The notes: a model not told the origin generated them from the sequence alone. A DNA stretch of 64,000 bases from Clostridium guangxiense (GCF_021043395.1 NZ_JAJNKE010000009.1:39453-103452), one strand, 5' to 3'. Shown: positions 29,080-38,527, counted from the first letter of the stretch. Translations and numbers: made by a program.

Positions 29080-30993
29080 TTATACCCTTACATCAATTTT
29101 ACTATAAGAACTATTGTCATTAAAAAAGCTTCTGCAACTGACTATATTTACTTCCTCTTTTTCTTCTTTTTTATCAACTCGCATACTAATATTATATCCC
29201 ATATTTGATATTTTACCAATTATAGTGTCTTTAGATTTATTTAAAATTTTTACCCACTCTTTTTCGCATTTTAAATTAACATTCATATTATTATCAAATA
29301 ACTTTATATATGCATCTACAACACCCATATTCACGGTTTTCACGGAAGTAATCAATTTAACATTTCTGCTATCTATTCTTTTTCCTGATTTTCTATCATC
29401 TTTGATTATAAGCTTACATTGATAATCTTTTTGATTATTAGTTACAGGTATATCCATATAATAATATTCATTGCTTATGTTGTTAAACACCTTAAAATCA
29501 TTTATATTATTTTTTATAATATCATATACTCTTTGACTCAAATTTACATTATCGCCTTTATTAGCTTCAACTAAATTACTTATGAAACTTTTCATATTTT
29601 CTATTTTAAGATTTATCTGTTCTTTAACATTTTGAGCAGAATTAACTTCTACTTTGCTTCCACTTACTGGCTTAACTAAGTTTTTTATTAAATTTGCAGT
29701 TTCTTCAAGTTTAATATTGCTTGTAGTGTTTTTAACCTCACCTTCTTTAAGTACATTTTTGTTTGTTTCTTGCATATCTAAATTTTGAAGTGATTTTAAA
29801 ATATCATTTGCACTGTTATCACTAAGTTCTAAATTAGACTCAACGCTTTCCATCAATTGTTTTATTACATCTTTACTGTCAATATTTTGAAGTTCACTGG
29901 CATTTTGAAGTATATAGCTTTTTATCCTTCCAATAACTTCTTCATTATTATTACTAAAAATATTATTAGAATTCTCAACTACCTTGCTTAAATTGTCTAA
30001 TACTTTTATATTATTAATCAAATTTAATTTTTTATCTTCATTTATATTTTCACTTGACTGATTAATCAAATTTATAATTTCTTCTGAACTCACTGCTTTT
30101 GAATTATTGCCTTTATCTATAGTTAGATTAGGCTTTATATTATTTTCTTTATCTAAGATATTTGATTCTATGTTTTTATTGTGATTCTTAATGCCTTCAA
30201 AAATATCCTTAGCCACATTTTCAACAGTATTCTTACCATTTAAATTTTTATTATCCACATGTGATTTTAAATTATACTCATCTATTGATTTATTTATATC
30301 TTCTAATTCTTTATATAGTGATACTTCTCCTTTAAAAAGTTTATTAAAACTTTTTATATTTTCTTCATTTAACTCAATCTTATTTTCAAAAAATGTAATT
30401 ATATCTTCTGAACTGAGTTTTTTAAAATCTTCAAAAAAATCCTTTAACTTACTGTAAATAGCTTGACCTTCATCACTTTTTATATCTATATTTCTATTTT
30501 CAAGAAACTTGACTATAAACTCATCCGCCTTATTAGGGTTATCATTTAGCTCTTTCTTAAAATCTACTATACTTTTCATCTTAGAAATATTTTCTTGAGT
30601 TAGTGGCATATTATGTTCAATTAAAGCTTTTAACAAATCAATATTTTCTTTTGAATCCGTAAGCCCTAATTCCTTAAGCAATTCATTGTCTATTATTTGC
30701 TGTCCATCCGACTTCTTTTCTTGCATATCAAGAAGTTTTATCATTATCTTGCCATCTTTTACACCGTCTACTACAAACTTGCCGTTTCCACTAAAGCTTT
30801 CCATTTGGTTGAAATTTTCAACCTTTGCATTAAACTTCCATCCATCTGAAGTCCTTAAAACAACTTCACCTGAATCATTATCTCCATCTAAAATTTGAGC
30901 TGTAAAAACTTCTCCTATATCAAAAGAAATCTTTTTCTTTGTTATTAAATTATCGCTCTTAGAATAATTATTTACATTTGTAATATTTGCCAT
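29080..30993 (-). CDS. FliK-like hook-length-control-type protein (YlqG-like)
   Basis: The 637-residue protein is highly charged and rich in Asn, Lys, Glu and Ile, with long disordered or helical middle sections. A FliK-C-like domain near the C-terminus (about residues 500-620) contains YYYMDIPVTNNQKDYQCKLIIKDD. It sits directly upstream of the FlhB-like gene, as in the YlqG-YlqH pair. The ORF is open 14 codons further, but GAGGTGG places the start at ATG 30993 (MANITNVNNYSK). A conserved leader element at 31021-31115 precedes it. Confidence 0.7.
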   Translation of the reverse strand: MANITNVNNYSKSDNLITKKKISFDIGEVFTAQILDGDNDSGEVVLRTSDGWKFNAKVENFNQMESFSGNGKFVVDGVKDGKIMIKLLDMQEKKSDGQQIIDNELLKELGLTDSKENIDLLKALIEHNMPLTQENISKMKSIVDFKKELNDNPNKADEFIVKFLENRNIDIKSDEGQAIYSKLKDFFEDFKKLSSEDIITFFENKIELNEENIKSFNKLFKGEVSLYKELEDINKSIDEYNLKSHVDNKNLNGKNTVENVAKDIFEGIKNHNKNIESNILDKENNIKPNLTIDKGNNSKAVSSEEIINLINQSSENINEDKKLNLINNIKVLDNLSKVVENSNNIFSNNNEEVIGRIKSYILQNASELQNIDSKDVIKQLMESVESNLELSDNSANDILKSLQNLDMQETNKNVLKEGEVKNTTSNIKLEETANLIKNLVKPVSGSKVEVNSAQNVKEQINLKIENMKSFISNLVEANKGDNVNLSQRVYDIIKNNINDFKVFNNISNEYYYMDIPVTNNQKDYQCKLIIKDDRKSGKRIDSRNVKLITSVKTVNMGVVDAYIKLFDNNMNVNLKCEKEWVKILNKSKDTIIGKISNMGYNISMRVDKKEEKEEVNIVSCRSFFNDNSSYSKIDVRV

Positions 30994-31020
30994 AATACCA
31001 CCTCTAAACCTATAGATATA

Positions 31021-31115
31021 CATAAACCACTTCAACTATTAAAATTCATTTGTATTATAATCCCAGAAGATGGCATTTTGGTACAAATAATTTTCAAGTT
31101 TCAGTGTGATTTATC
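31021..31115 (-). promoter_or_regulatory. Candidate structured leader RNA, copy 1 (FliK-like operon)
   Basis: A roughly 95-nt element just upstream of the ribosome binding site. The closing stem pairs ATAAATCAC (5' on the - strand) with GTGGTTTAT. A second stem pairs TTATTTGTA with TACAAATGAA. The loop segments GAAACTT, TTTGTACCAAAATGC and TCTTCTG are shared with the copy before prfC (38528-38623). The leader would begin about 10 nt upstream, given the promoter at 31134-31162. Confidence 0.6.
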
Positions 31116-31133
31116 TTTAAAACATCTAATCAT

Positions 31134-31162
31134 ATTATCGTAAATACATTAATACAAATCAA
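31134..31162 (-). promoter_or_regulatory. Promoter of the FliK-like operon
   Basis: On the - strand TTGATT (31162-31157), 17-bp spacer and GATAAT (31139-31134). It places the transcript start just ahead of the conserved leader element. Confidence 0.6.
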
Positions 31163-31182
31163 TACCCATTATATAAAAATAT

Positions 31183-31221
31183 GAAGGAATAGTATTTCAA
31201 AATGTCAAATACCATTCCTTC
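31183..31221 (-). terminator. Family-A-like hairpin downstream of tyrS
   Basis: GAAGGAATAGTATTT (31183-31197) pairs with AAATACCATTCCTTC (31207-31221), one G-U pair. It resembles the AGTATTT/AAATACT inner part of family A and lies past the tyrS stop. Confidence 0.6.
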
Positions 31222-31303
31222 ATCTAAACGGAAATCAATGAAAATTTTTATAATTTCTTATAGAAAAACTTATAGATTCTAAAGATGTTTTCATTAATAT
31301 ACT

Positions 31304-32527
31304 TTATTTAATACTTAATTTAAAGAATTTTTTCTTTCCTTTTTTTATAATAGCATATCCGTTCTCTTTAAAATCTTCTTCTGAAAGAACTCTATTAAAG
31401 TCTTCAACCTTTTCATTATTTAAAGTAAGTCCACCCTGCTGAATTAACCTTCTACCTTCACCTTTTGATGGTAAAATTTTGGTATAAACCATAACATCAA
31501 GTATACCTGTATTCTCCATATCTTTAGGTATAAACACCATAGGAACATTCTCCATGTTGCTTCCGCTGCCAAATAAAGCTTCAGATGCACTTGCCGCCTT
31601 TTTAGCTTCTTCTTCTCCATGAACAAGTTTTGTTACTTCATACGCTAAAACTTTCTTTGCCTCATTTATTTCTTTATCTTGGAGAGCTGAAAGCCTTCTA
31701 ACCTCATCCATGGGTAAAAATGTAAGCATTGCAAGACATTTCCCAACATCAGAATCATCTATATTTCTCCAGTACTGATAAAAATCATATGGAGATGTTT
31801 TCTTTGGATCAAGCCATAGAGCTCCCTTTTCAGTCTTACCCATTTTCTTGCCTTCGCTGTTTGTAAGAAGTGATGAAGTCATTGCATAAGCAGATTTATT
31901 TTCTTTTCTTCTTACTAATTCTACTCCTGCTATCATATTAGACCACTGATCATCTCCACCAAGCTCCATTATGCAATCATAATCCTTATTTAATTTATAA
32001 AAATCATATCCTTGCATAAGCATATAGTTAAACTCAAGGAAAGAAAGTCCTTTTTCTAGTCTCTGCTTAAAACATTCTGCTGTAAGCATTCTATTAACTG
32101 AAAAATGCACTCCTATATCCCTTAAAAATTCTATATAATTTAATCCCATAAGCCATTCAGCATTATTTGCAAGAATGGCCTTACCTTCGCTAAAATCTAT
32201 AAATCTTTCCATTTGTTTTTTTATACTTTTAACATTACTTTCAATTTCTTCTCTGGTAAGCATTTTTCTCATATCTGTTTTTCCACTTGGATCTCCTACC
32301 ATCGCAGTTCCACCACCCATAAGTACAATAGGTCTATGTCCTGCCTTCTGCATATGAGACATAAGCATAAGTGCTATGAAATGACCTACGTGAAGGCTAT
32401 CTGCTGTTGGATCAAATCCTATATAAAAAGTTATCTTCTTTTTTTCAAGTAACTCTCTTATTTCAGTTTCATGAGTATATTGTTTTATATATCCACGCTC
32501 TATTAATTCATCGAGAACATTTGCCAT
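31304..32527 (-). CDS. tyrS: Tyrosyl-tRNA synthetase
   Basis: The 407-residue class I enzyme charges tRNA-Tyr. The HIGH-type motif is HVGH in [12 protein letters not shown], the KMSKS-type motif is KMGKT in [16 protein letters not shown], and tyrosine/tRNA-recognition segments ([30 protein letters not shown]) are present. An S4 RNA-binding domain lies at the C-terminus ([20 protein letters not shown]). The ORF is open ten codons further, but AAGGAGTGG places the start at ATG 32527. The 75-bp upstream gap is too small for a T-box, unlike leuS and metG here. Confidence 0.96.
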   Translation of the reverse strand: MANVLDELIERGYIKQYTHETEIRELLEKKKITFYIGFDPTADSLHVGHFIALMLMSHMQKAGHRPIVLMGGGTAMVGDPSGKTDMRKMLTREEIESNVKSIKKQMERFIDFSEGKAILANNAEWLMGLNYIEFLRDIGVHFSVNRMLTAECFKQRLEKGLSFLEFNYMLMQGYDFYKLNKDYDCIMELGGDDQWSNMIAGVELVRRKENKSAYAMTSSLLTNSEGKKMGKTEKGALWLDPKKTSPYDFYQYWRNIDDSDVGKCLAMLTFLPMDEVRRLSALQDKEINEAKKVLAYEVTKLVHGEEEAKKAASASEALFGSGSNMENVPMVFIPKDMENTGILDVMVYTKILPSKGEGRRLIQQGGLTLNNEKVEDFNRVLSEEDFKENGYAIIKKGKKKFFKLSIK

Positions 32528-32602
32528 AATAAATACCACTCCTTTTAATGCATTCACCTATATATTAAATCATAATAGCATAAAAATTTCAAATTTTAAG
32601 TG

Positions 32603-33688
32603 TTAGGCTGAAACAATCTTATTCCTTCCAGACTTTTTAGCTTTGTAAAGCATAGAATCTGATACATTTAAAACTTTTTCAACAGTACTACCATTTTCAG
32701 GATAATAGCTTATTCCAAAACTTGCCGTTACAGATTTCTCTATTTCGCCATACTTTACTATATTATCATTAAGTTTTCTTCTCATATCATCAACAATTCT
32801 AAAAACAGTTTCATGAGAACTTGCATCATCTATATATATTACTATCTCTTCTCCACCATATCTGGCTATTTCATCTTTTTTCTGGTCAATATTCTTAGAT
32901 AATATTCTAGCAGTTTCTATTAAAACCTTGTCTCCAAATTGATGTCCATAGGAATCGTTAAAGCTTTTGAAGAAATCTATATCCACCATTACAATTGCGA
33001 AACTTTTCTTAGGATACTTTAACACTTTTTCCTCTATTACATCAAAGAAGTGCTTTCTATTACTTATTCCAAGCAAGGCATCCCTAATTGAAGCTTCCTT
33101 AATTCTTTTATAAAGAATATTATTTTCTATAGCAATACCTATCTGATTAGCAATTGCTGATATAAATTTTATGTGACCATGTCCAAAAAAATCAAATAAA
33201 GTATGCTCAACAACTATATAGCCCATAAATCTATCCCTTAAAGTTATAGGCACTCCTATAACAGAATGTATGTTAAGTTTACCTTTAAAGCCATTAAATA
33301 TTGGTTCTCTCGAATTTATGACTATGGGATCTTCTGATCCAAGCAGTGAAAAGATTGTATTTGCTATTATATTATAATTTGCTACCTTGATATTACAAGC
33401 CTTAACAATAAAATCTCCCTTAGCTTCTTTTAGATATATGGTTGAATATGTAACTCCCAAAATTCCTATAATCATATCATTAATCATTGGTATTAAATTA
33501 TCATCACTTATATTGGAGTTTATATACTTGCTTACTTCTACTACATTAGTAAGTACATCCAGCTTTTTTTCTAACTCTGTATTTTTTTCGCTCATTGTTT
33601 GTATTTGTTTTTCAGCAAAGTTTTGATAAGTGCTAAATTCTTGTTTTAGCTTTAAATACTTTTCATAGAGTTCTTCATGATTTTCCAC
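32603..33688 (-). CDS. GAF-GGDEF diguanylate cyclase-like protein
   Basis: A coiled coil at about residues 10-50 is followed by a GAF-like sensor domain (about 60-190) and a C-terminal GGDEF domain. The active-site loop is GGEEI, so the signature is GGEE with Ile in place of Phe; activity is plausible but not certain. The inhibitory RxxD site position reads QKKD, so product inhibition is probably absent. GTG 33688 with GGGAG six nt upstream is preferred over the TTG at 33712 that overlaps no ribosome binding site (361 aa). Confidence 0.88.
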   Translation of the reverse strand: MENHEELYEKYLKLKQEFSTYQNFAEKQIQTMSEKNTELEKKLDVLTNVVEVSKYINSNISDDNLIPMINDMIIGILGVTYSTIYLKEAKGDFIVKACNIKVANYNIIANTIFSLLGSEDPIVINSREPIFNGFKGKLNIHSVIGVPITLRDRFMGYIVVEHTLFDFFGHGHIKFISAIANQIGIAIENNILYKRIKEASIRDALLGISNRKHFFDVIEEKVLKYPKKSFAIVMVDIDFFKSFNDSYGHQFGDKVLIETARILSKNIDQKKDEIARYGGEEIVIYIDDASSHETVFRIVDDMRRKLNDNIVKYGEIEKSVTASFGISYYPENGSTVEKVLNVSDSMLYKAKKSGRNKIVSA

Positions 33689-33988
33689 ATTAATCTCCCT
33701 TTTCTTAATCAAAATAACTACATCACCATATCTTATTACAGCCCTATCACATATATATTATTATATTAAATTCTGCAATTTATCACAAAATCCTTTATTG
33801 CCTTACTAATATTTTACCATTAATTGTACTCTTATTATATTGAATTTTATCTATTTTGTGATATAATAACATTATATTTATATTATTAGGTTAATTATCA
33901 AGGTATTGTTTTATTGACTCCTTAAATTTATAGGAGATAGAAACTTTGTCCAAGATTAATTATTCCTATGGTTTAAGGAGGATTTATC
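33689..33988. other. Divergent gap with promoter and long leader
   Basis: TTGAAT (33840-33845), 16-bp spacer and TATAAT (33862-33867) form a probable rightward promoter, giving the small zinc-ribbon gene a leader of about 115 nt. Within it CTCCT and AGGAG can pair around TAAATTTAT near 33920. I see nothing else. Confidence 0.5.
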
Positions 33989-34162
33989 ATGGCAGATAAA
34001 GTAATTGTTTGTAAAGATTGTGGAAAGGAATTTACTTTTACAGAGGGTGAGCAGGAATTTTATAAAGAAAAAGGATTTGAAAATGATCCTGTAAGATGTC
34101 CTGAATGCAGAAAAGCTAGAAAAAATAAGAGAAATAGTTTCCACAAAGATTTTTCTAGATAG
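33989..34162 (+). CDS. Small zinc-ribbon protein (zf-trcl type)
   Basis: A 57-residue protein starting MADKVIVCKDCGKEF. Two CxxC knuckles (Cys8/Cys11 and Cys37/Cys40) form one treble-clef or zinc-ribbon unit, with the family pattern FTEGEQEFYKEKGF and CPECRKARK between and after. The C-terminus is basic (KNKRNSFHKDFSR), suggesting nucleic-acid contact. AAGGAGG lies seven nt upstream. It has its own promoter and a terminator. The exact function is unknown. Confidence 0.88.
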   Translation: MADKVIVCKDCGKEFTFTEGEQEFYKEKGFENDPVRCPECRKARKNKRNSFHKDFSR

Positions 34163-34163
34163 T

Positions 34164-34188
34164 AAAAGAGAGGTTATCCTCTCTTTTT
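34164..34188 (+). terminator. Terminator of the zinc-ribbon gene
   Basis: AAAAGAGAGG and CCTCTCTTTT with a TTAT loop and following T-run. Confidence 0.9.
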
Positions 34189-34205
34189 ATTTTAGCTTTT
34201 TTAAC

Positions 34206-34769
34206 CTAGCTTTGTTTTATTATATTAGCTTTTTTAATTATTTTACTTACTGGTACAGCTATTATTATTCCCACTACTACTTGAGCTACGTCTGGCGCTA
34301 TATGAGTTGCTTGTATAAACCAAGCTTGGCTCCAAGGAAAGTTCATTAAATAATGATCTAATACCACTCCAGATAAATAATAAGCTCCTATCATCCATAT
34401 TCCACCAAGAATAAAACCAAATATATTGTTAATCATACTTTCACCTTTATAATCATTTCTATATGCAATACTAGCTGCAATATAAGCCATTCCCCCTTTT
34501 ATAACAAGCGTAAATGGCGTCCACATAGGAGCTGTTGATAATAAATCAAATAATCCCATTCCAATAGCCGAAGCTAAAACTGCATTTCTTCTTTTAAAAA
34601 TTATAGCGGCTATAAATATCATGCTATCTCCAACATGTACAACTCCTTTATATCCAAGTCCAACTGGTATACCAGTAAGCTTAGTTGCTACAAAAACTAT
34701 TGCGGCCATAACCGATATTTCAGCAATATCTCTTATACTATACTTTGTGTTAGTAACTCTCTGTTCCAT
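34206..34769 (-). CDS. ECF transporter S component (riboflavin-type family)
   Basis: The 187-residue membrane protein has about five or six helices and the PF07155-type pattern: ISVMAAIVFVATKLTGIPVG, then YKGVVHVGDSMIFIAAIIF and WTPFTLVIKGGMAYIAASIAYR. S components bind the vitamin and work with a shared ECF ATPase/T module, which is not present here. The ligand is uncertain; related proteins transport riboflavin or other vitamins. No riboswitch is visible upstream. AGGTGAGG precedes the ATG. Confidence 0.82.
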   Translation of the reverse strand: MEQRVTNTKYSIRDIAEISVMAAIVFVATKLTGIPVGLGYKGVVHVGDSMIFIAAIIFKRRNAVLASAIGMGLFDLLSTAPMWTPFTLVIKGGMAYIAASIAYRNDYKGESMINNIFGFILGGIWMIGAYYLSGVVLDHYLMNFPWSQAWFIQATHIAPDVAQVVVGIIIAVPVSKIIKKANIIKQS

Positions 34770-34950
34770 TTATTTATCCTCACCTTACCTTATTATTTAC
34801 AAATGAATTCATTTAATAATTATATTATAATTTTATAAATGTTATTGCAAATGTATCCATACAATTTTATGAATATTAATTTTTATAATACAAATACTAT
34901 AGTTGATTTACTTTGAAAATGACATAATTTCTAGAACAGGAGATGATTTC

Positions 34951-35106
34951 ATGAATATATTCAGATGGATTTGCAGTTTCAGTTTTTTAATATGGATTTC
35001 AGTCTTAATAATAGGAACAGGAATTAATGCTATAAATGTATTATTATCTATATCAGCATTTGTTTTCATTGTAGATGCTATGCTGCATGAAAGAAAAAGT
35101 TCATAA
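34951..35106 (+). CDS. Small membrane protein (51 aa)
   Basis: The 51-residue product is a pair of hydrophobic helices with a short charged tail (HERKSS), vaguely resembling lmo0937-type small membrane proteins. AGGAG eight nt before ATG 34951 supports this start over an upstream ATG at 34903. It is followed by a large terminator hairpin, which favours a real transcription unit. Function unknown. Confidence 0.6.
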   Translation: MNIFRWICSFSFLIWISVLIIGTGINAINVLLSISAFVFIVDAMLHERKSS

Positions 35107-35126
35107 TTAAATTTTTTCATTTCAAC

Positions 35127-35181
35127 GGCTGTTGTAAAAATTTTTTATAGTATTAATTTCTTTTCTTATTTTACAACAGCC
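35127..35181 (+). terminator. Long-loop terminator hairpin
   Basis: GGCTGTTGTAAAA (35127-35139) and TTTTACAACAGCC (35169-35181) are perfect arms with a T-rich loop, followed by TTAATTTTAATT. Confidence 0.75.
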
Positions 35182-35450
35182 TTAATTTTAATTAATTCCA
35201 TTATATTACATATAGTCTTTATGGAACTTAATGTAAATTCAATTATAAAAATGGTTAATGTAATCAAAGTGTAAATATTTGTTACTCATCTGTTAATTCC
35301 CCTACTAAATCCCGTATTTATCCCAAATTTTTAAGCATATTTGTTTTATTTATACTAATTTCCACAATTCAATAGTCAAATTTTATTGCTATTTTAGTTA
35401 ACTTTACATATTTAATATGTTATAATTTACTCTGTCATGGAGGTGAATTA
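35182..35450. promoter_or_regulatory. AT-rich gap with PAP2 promoter
   Basis: The only clear element is a promoter with TTAACT (35398-35403), 17-bp spacer, TG and TATAAT (35421-35426), 24 bp ahead of the PAP2 gene. The rest (35182-35397) shows nothing I can name. Confidence 0.55.
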
Positions 35451-36419
35451 ATGTTAAGTTTAAACAGACAAGCTACATTAAATAATTTTAAGAAGATTTT
35501 TAACTTTGTAGAAGAATATTATCCTATAATTATCGGAACAATACTTTTTATAAATACACTACATGTTTATTTGGTTAATGCAACTCCTGGTTATAAAGTT
35601 ATTGCATCAATTTATTGGTTTATCTTTCTTACTGCATATAAAGACATGAGAAAAGATGTTAAGTGGCTTCCATTTATTCTTCTTTGTATACCACTTGCAA
35701 TTTTTTTATGGTATATAAATAAAAATGGCTATGCAATTTGGGGACAAATGCTAAACCTAGAAAGAAAACTTAAAATAGTCGTAGATTTTAACCCTATATT
35801 TAAAAAAATACCTTTTAATAATGGTGCCATTTTTAGAATGTATAAAAGCGATAACTTAACTTGGTTTTTTAGGCTAGTTTATAATAATGGTTTTATACTT
35901 CCACCAATGATATGCATATTAAGATCTGCAATAATACGAGATTATAAGAAAATGATTAAATATATTTGTTCTGCTCATGTATTTCAAATTTTCCTTATAA
36001 GCCCATTTTATATAACTTTTCATCTTCAAGAAGTATGGTTCGTATTAGGTGAACCTGATGGTCTTGCAAGACATTTTCATTCATTCGCCGAAAAGTCTGG
36101 TACTGCACTTAATTGTTTTCCATCAATGCATACTTCTATAGCTTTTGCAGCATTTTTACTTGTTTTGCGTGAAAAGGATAAATTATTTAAATGTGTATGG
36201 GGATTTTTCTGCTTAAGTGTTATTTACTCAACACTATATCTTGAAATACATTGGGTACTTGATGTATTCGGCGGTTTGATTTTAGCATACTGTTCTGTTA
36301 AATTAACAGATTTTGTTATTGGAAAGATGCAGAAAAAGGTACAGCCTCTACTCGATAAATACTACTACAGAAACAATACTTCAGCTTTTGAAATAGACAA
36401 CAATTCTATTTCATCTTAA
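35451..36419 (+). CDS. PAP2-family membrane phosphatase
   Basis: The 322-residue protein has six or seven membrane helices and a C-terminal PAP2 module. The motifs are FPSMHTS (with a KSGTALNC lead-in) for the second phosphatase motif and EIHWVLDVFGGL for the third His-Asp motif. Members dephosphorylate lipid phosphates such as phosphatidic acid or undecaprenyl pyrophosphate, or act as inositol-phosphate transferases (Aur1/Ipt1-like). Substrate is not predictable. GGAGGTG supports the ATG. It ends at a large family-A palindrome. Confidence 0.85.
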   Translation: MLSLNRQATLNNFKKIFNFVEEYYPIIIGTILFINTLHVYLVNATPGYKVIASIYWFIFLTAYKDMRKDVKWLPFILLCIPLAIFLWYINKNGYAIWGQMLNLERKLKIVVDFNPIFKKIPFNNGAIFRMYKSDNLTWFFRLVYNNGFILPPMICILRSAIIRDYKKMIKYICSAHVFQIFLISPFYITFHLQEVWFVLGEPDGLARHFHSFAEKSGTALNCFPSMHTSIAFAAFLLVLREKDKLFKCVWGFFCLSVIYSTLYLEIHWVLDVFGGLILAYCSVKLTDFVIGKMQKKVQPLLDKYYYRNNTSAFEIDNNSISS

Positions 36420-36426
36420 GAAATTA

Positions 36427-36575
36427 CGAAGTAACAACGCTTCGTCGCGTTAAAAAAATCCTATAAATCTAAGATTTATTAGGATTTTTTTAAATCGTTC
36501 CTTCAGCATTGTTACTTCGCTCCTACGGTGGTACAAGGAAAAAATTCCTCCGTGCCTACAGAATTTAGACGTGAA
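36427..36575. repeat. Family-A palindrome with conserved right flank
   Basis: CGAAGTAACAACGC (from 36427) mirrors GTTACTTCG (36511-36519), with inner arms TTAAAAAAATCCTATAAATC and GATTTATTAGGATTTTTTTAA. It can act as terminator for the PAP2 gene. The right flank (36520-36575, GGTACAAGGAAAAAATTCC then TCCGTGCCTAC) is also present at 51256-51312. Confidence 0.8.
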
Positions 36576-36782
36576 TCTTTATAATGTATTATTTATGCTT
36601 TTATTGTTAAAACTTATTCTCAGCGTATTTTTCGTAAAAAAACTGAGAAAGCTTTTACCTAAACCTCCAGTTATATAAAGTAATAATATAGCAGAACAGT
36701 TTAAATAAAGGTCATAAATCTTGGAAGCTTTTAATAATTAGCCTCTTAGATTTATGGCTTTCATTTAATATCTTTCAATAGA

Positions 36783-36908
36783 GTGAATCACATGGGCTTC
36801 GCCCAAACCTCCCAGCTTAATATGACTAATTTATTAGTTTTTCCTCTATTATAGTGAGGACTAATTTATTGTTCTCAAATCACATGGGCTTCGCCCAAAC
36901 CTCTATAT
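36783..36908. repeat. Direct repeat pair (family B, composite copy 2)
   Basis: Two copies of AATCACATGGGCTTCGCCCA followed by AACCTC (36785 and 36879 onwards) with an intervening segment similar to that at 12863-12910. The right copy ends with TATATGTTTAC, which provides the stop codon of the leftward prfC gene. The rest of 36576-36782 shows no gene. Confidence 0.75.
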
Positions 36909-36910
36909 GT

Positions 36911-38506
36911 TTACTCATCACTTTTCGCGACACCGGATAATGTTAAACCTTTGTTATGCTCAAGTGCCCATCCTATTGACCATTCACTTTGGAATAGCAA
37001 AAGATTTCTATCTTTCATATCTTTTACACGTTTGGTATCTGAAGTTAACGTTAAATCGTCCATGTTTACATCTTCATTTTCTATCCATCTTATGCTTTTA
37101 TATGGAAGCATATCCATTTTAATTTCAACATTGTATTCACTCTTGAGTCTATATTGAAGAACTTCAAATTGAAGTACACCAACTACACCAACAATTAATT
37201 CTTCTATTCCTATATTTGTTTCCTTAAATACTTGTATTGCGCCTTCCTGTGCTATCTGTGTTACACCTTTAATAAATTGCTTTCTCTTCATTGTATCTAT
37301 TGTTCTAACCCTTGCAAAATGCTCTGGCGCAAACACTGGAATTCCCTCAAACTTAAATTTATCGCTGCTTTCACAAAGTGTATCTCCTATACTAAAAATT
37401 CCTGGATCAAACACACCTATTATATCACCAGCATAAGCCTCCTCTATTATTTCTCTATCCTGTGCTAAAAACTGCTGAGGCTGTGTAAGTCTAATTTTAG
37501 TATTTTTCTGTACATGAAATACTTCCATGCCCTTTTTAAACTTACCAGAACAAATTCTCATAAAGGCAATTCTATCTCTATGTGCTTTATTCATATTTGC
37601 CTGTATTTTAAATATAAAAGCTGAAAACTTTTCATCAAATACATCTATTTCACCTTTATCAGATGTTCTTGGAAGAGGTGGCGAAGTTAATTTTAAAAAT
37701 TCCTCAAGAAAAGGCTTAACACCAAAGTTAGTAAGAGCACTTCCAAAAAATACAGGAGTAAGTTCACCTTTTCTTACTTTCTCTATATCAAACTTATCAC
37801 CAGCAACATTTAATAATTCTATATCTTCTATAAGCTTATCATGAAGTGAATCACCTAGTAGATCTCTGAAAATATTATCATCTACATTTCCTTCTAATGC
37901 TTCAACTTCAGTTTGACCATGATTTCCACCATCAAACACTTGTACAAGCTTATTTTCTCTGTCATATACTCCTTTAAAATCTTTACCTGAACCAATTGGC
38001 CAATTAATAGGATAAGACTTTATTCCAAGTTCATTTTCAATATCCTGTAAAAGTTCAAATGGGTCTCTGCTCTCTCTATCCATTTTATTTATAAAAGTAA
38101 ATATAGGTATTCCTCTAAGACTACATACATTAAATAGCTTTTTAGTTTGAGCCTCTATACCTTTAGCAGCATCGATTACCATTACCGCACAGTCGGCGGC
38201 CATTAATGTTCTATACGTATCTTCACTAAAATCCTGATGTCCTGGAGTATCGAGAATATTGATACAATACCCTTCATAATTAAATTGCATAACGGATGAA
38301 GTTACAGATATTCCTCTTTGTTTTTCTATTTCCATCCAATCTGAAACTGCGTGCTTTGAAGCTTTTCTTGCTTTAACAGAACCTGCTAGCCTTATAGCTC
38401 CACCATATAACAATAACTTTTCTGTAAGAGTTGTTTTTCCTGCATCTGGGTGAGATATTATAGCAAAAGTACGTCTTTTTTCTATTTCATTTATAAGATC
38501 AGCCAT
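36911..38506 (-). CDS. prfC: Peptide chain release factor 3
   Basis: The 531-residue translational GTPase recycles RF1/RF2 from the ribosome after peptide release. GTP-binding motifs are present: HPDAGKTTLTEKLL (G1), RGISVTSSVM (G2), DTPGHQDF (G3), INKMDRE (G4), and the RF3-specific region follows. Length is normal. AGGAGAG precedes ATG 38506. The final codons and stop lie in sequence shared with a family-B repeat. A conserved leader element and an attenuator lie upstream, so expression is likely regulated after transcription begins. Confidence 0.96.
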   Translation of the reverse strand: MADLINEIEKRRTFAIISHPDAGKTTLTEKLLLYGGAIRLAGSVKARKASKHAVSDWMEIEKQRGISVTSSVMQFNYEGYCINILDTPGHQDFSEDTYRTLMAADCAVMVIDAAKGIEAQTKKLFNVCSLRGIPIFTFINKMDRESRDPFELLQDIENELGIKSYPINWPIGSGKDFKGVYDRENKLVQVFDGGNHGQTEVEALEGNVDDNIFRDLLGDSLHDKLIEDIELLNVAGDKFDIEKVRKGELTPVFFGSALTNFGVKPFLEEFLKLTSPPLPRTSDKGEIDVFDEKFSAFIFKIQANMNKAHRDRIAFMRICSGKFKKGMEVFHVQKNTKIRLTQPQQFLAQDREIIEEAYAGDIIGVFDPGIFSIGDTLCESSDKFKFEGIPVFAPEHFARVRTIDTMKRKQFIKGVTQIAQEGAIQVFKETNIGIEELIVGVVGVLQFEVLQYRLKSEYNVEIKMDMLPYKSIRWIENEDVNMDDLTLTSDTKRVKDMKDRNLLLFQSEWSIGWALEHNKGLTLSGVAKSDE

Positions 38507-38527
38507 TTTTTCTCTCCTTTACATATA

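Noticed and set aside
29114..30898. Opposite-strand ORFs inside the FliK-like gene
   Set aside because: Low-complexity shadows with no ribosome binding site or family match.
31021..31115. c-di-GMP or other known riboswitch
   Set aside because: None of the conserved cores I can recall fit the loops GAAACTT and AAAATGC; kept as a new candidate only.
32528..32602. T-box for tyrS
   Set aside because: The gap is only 75 bp and has no TGGN-ACC T-box motif or specifier structure.
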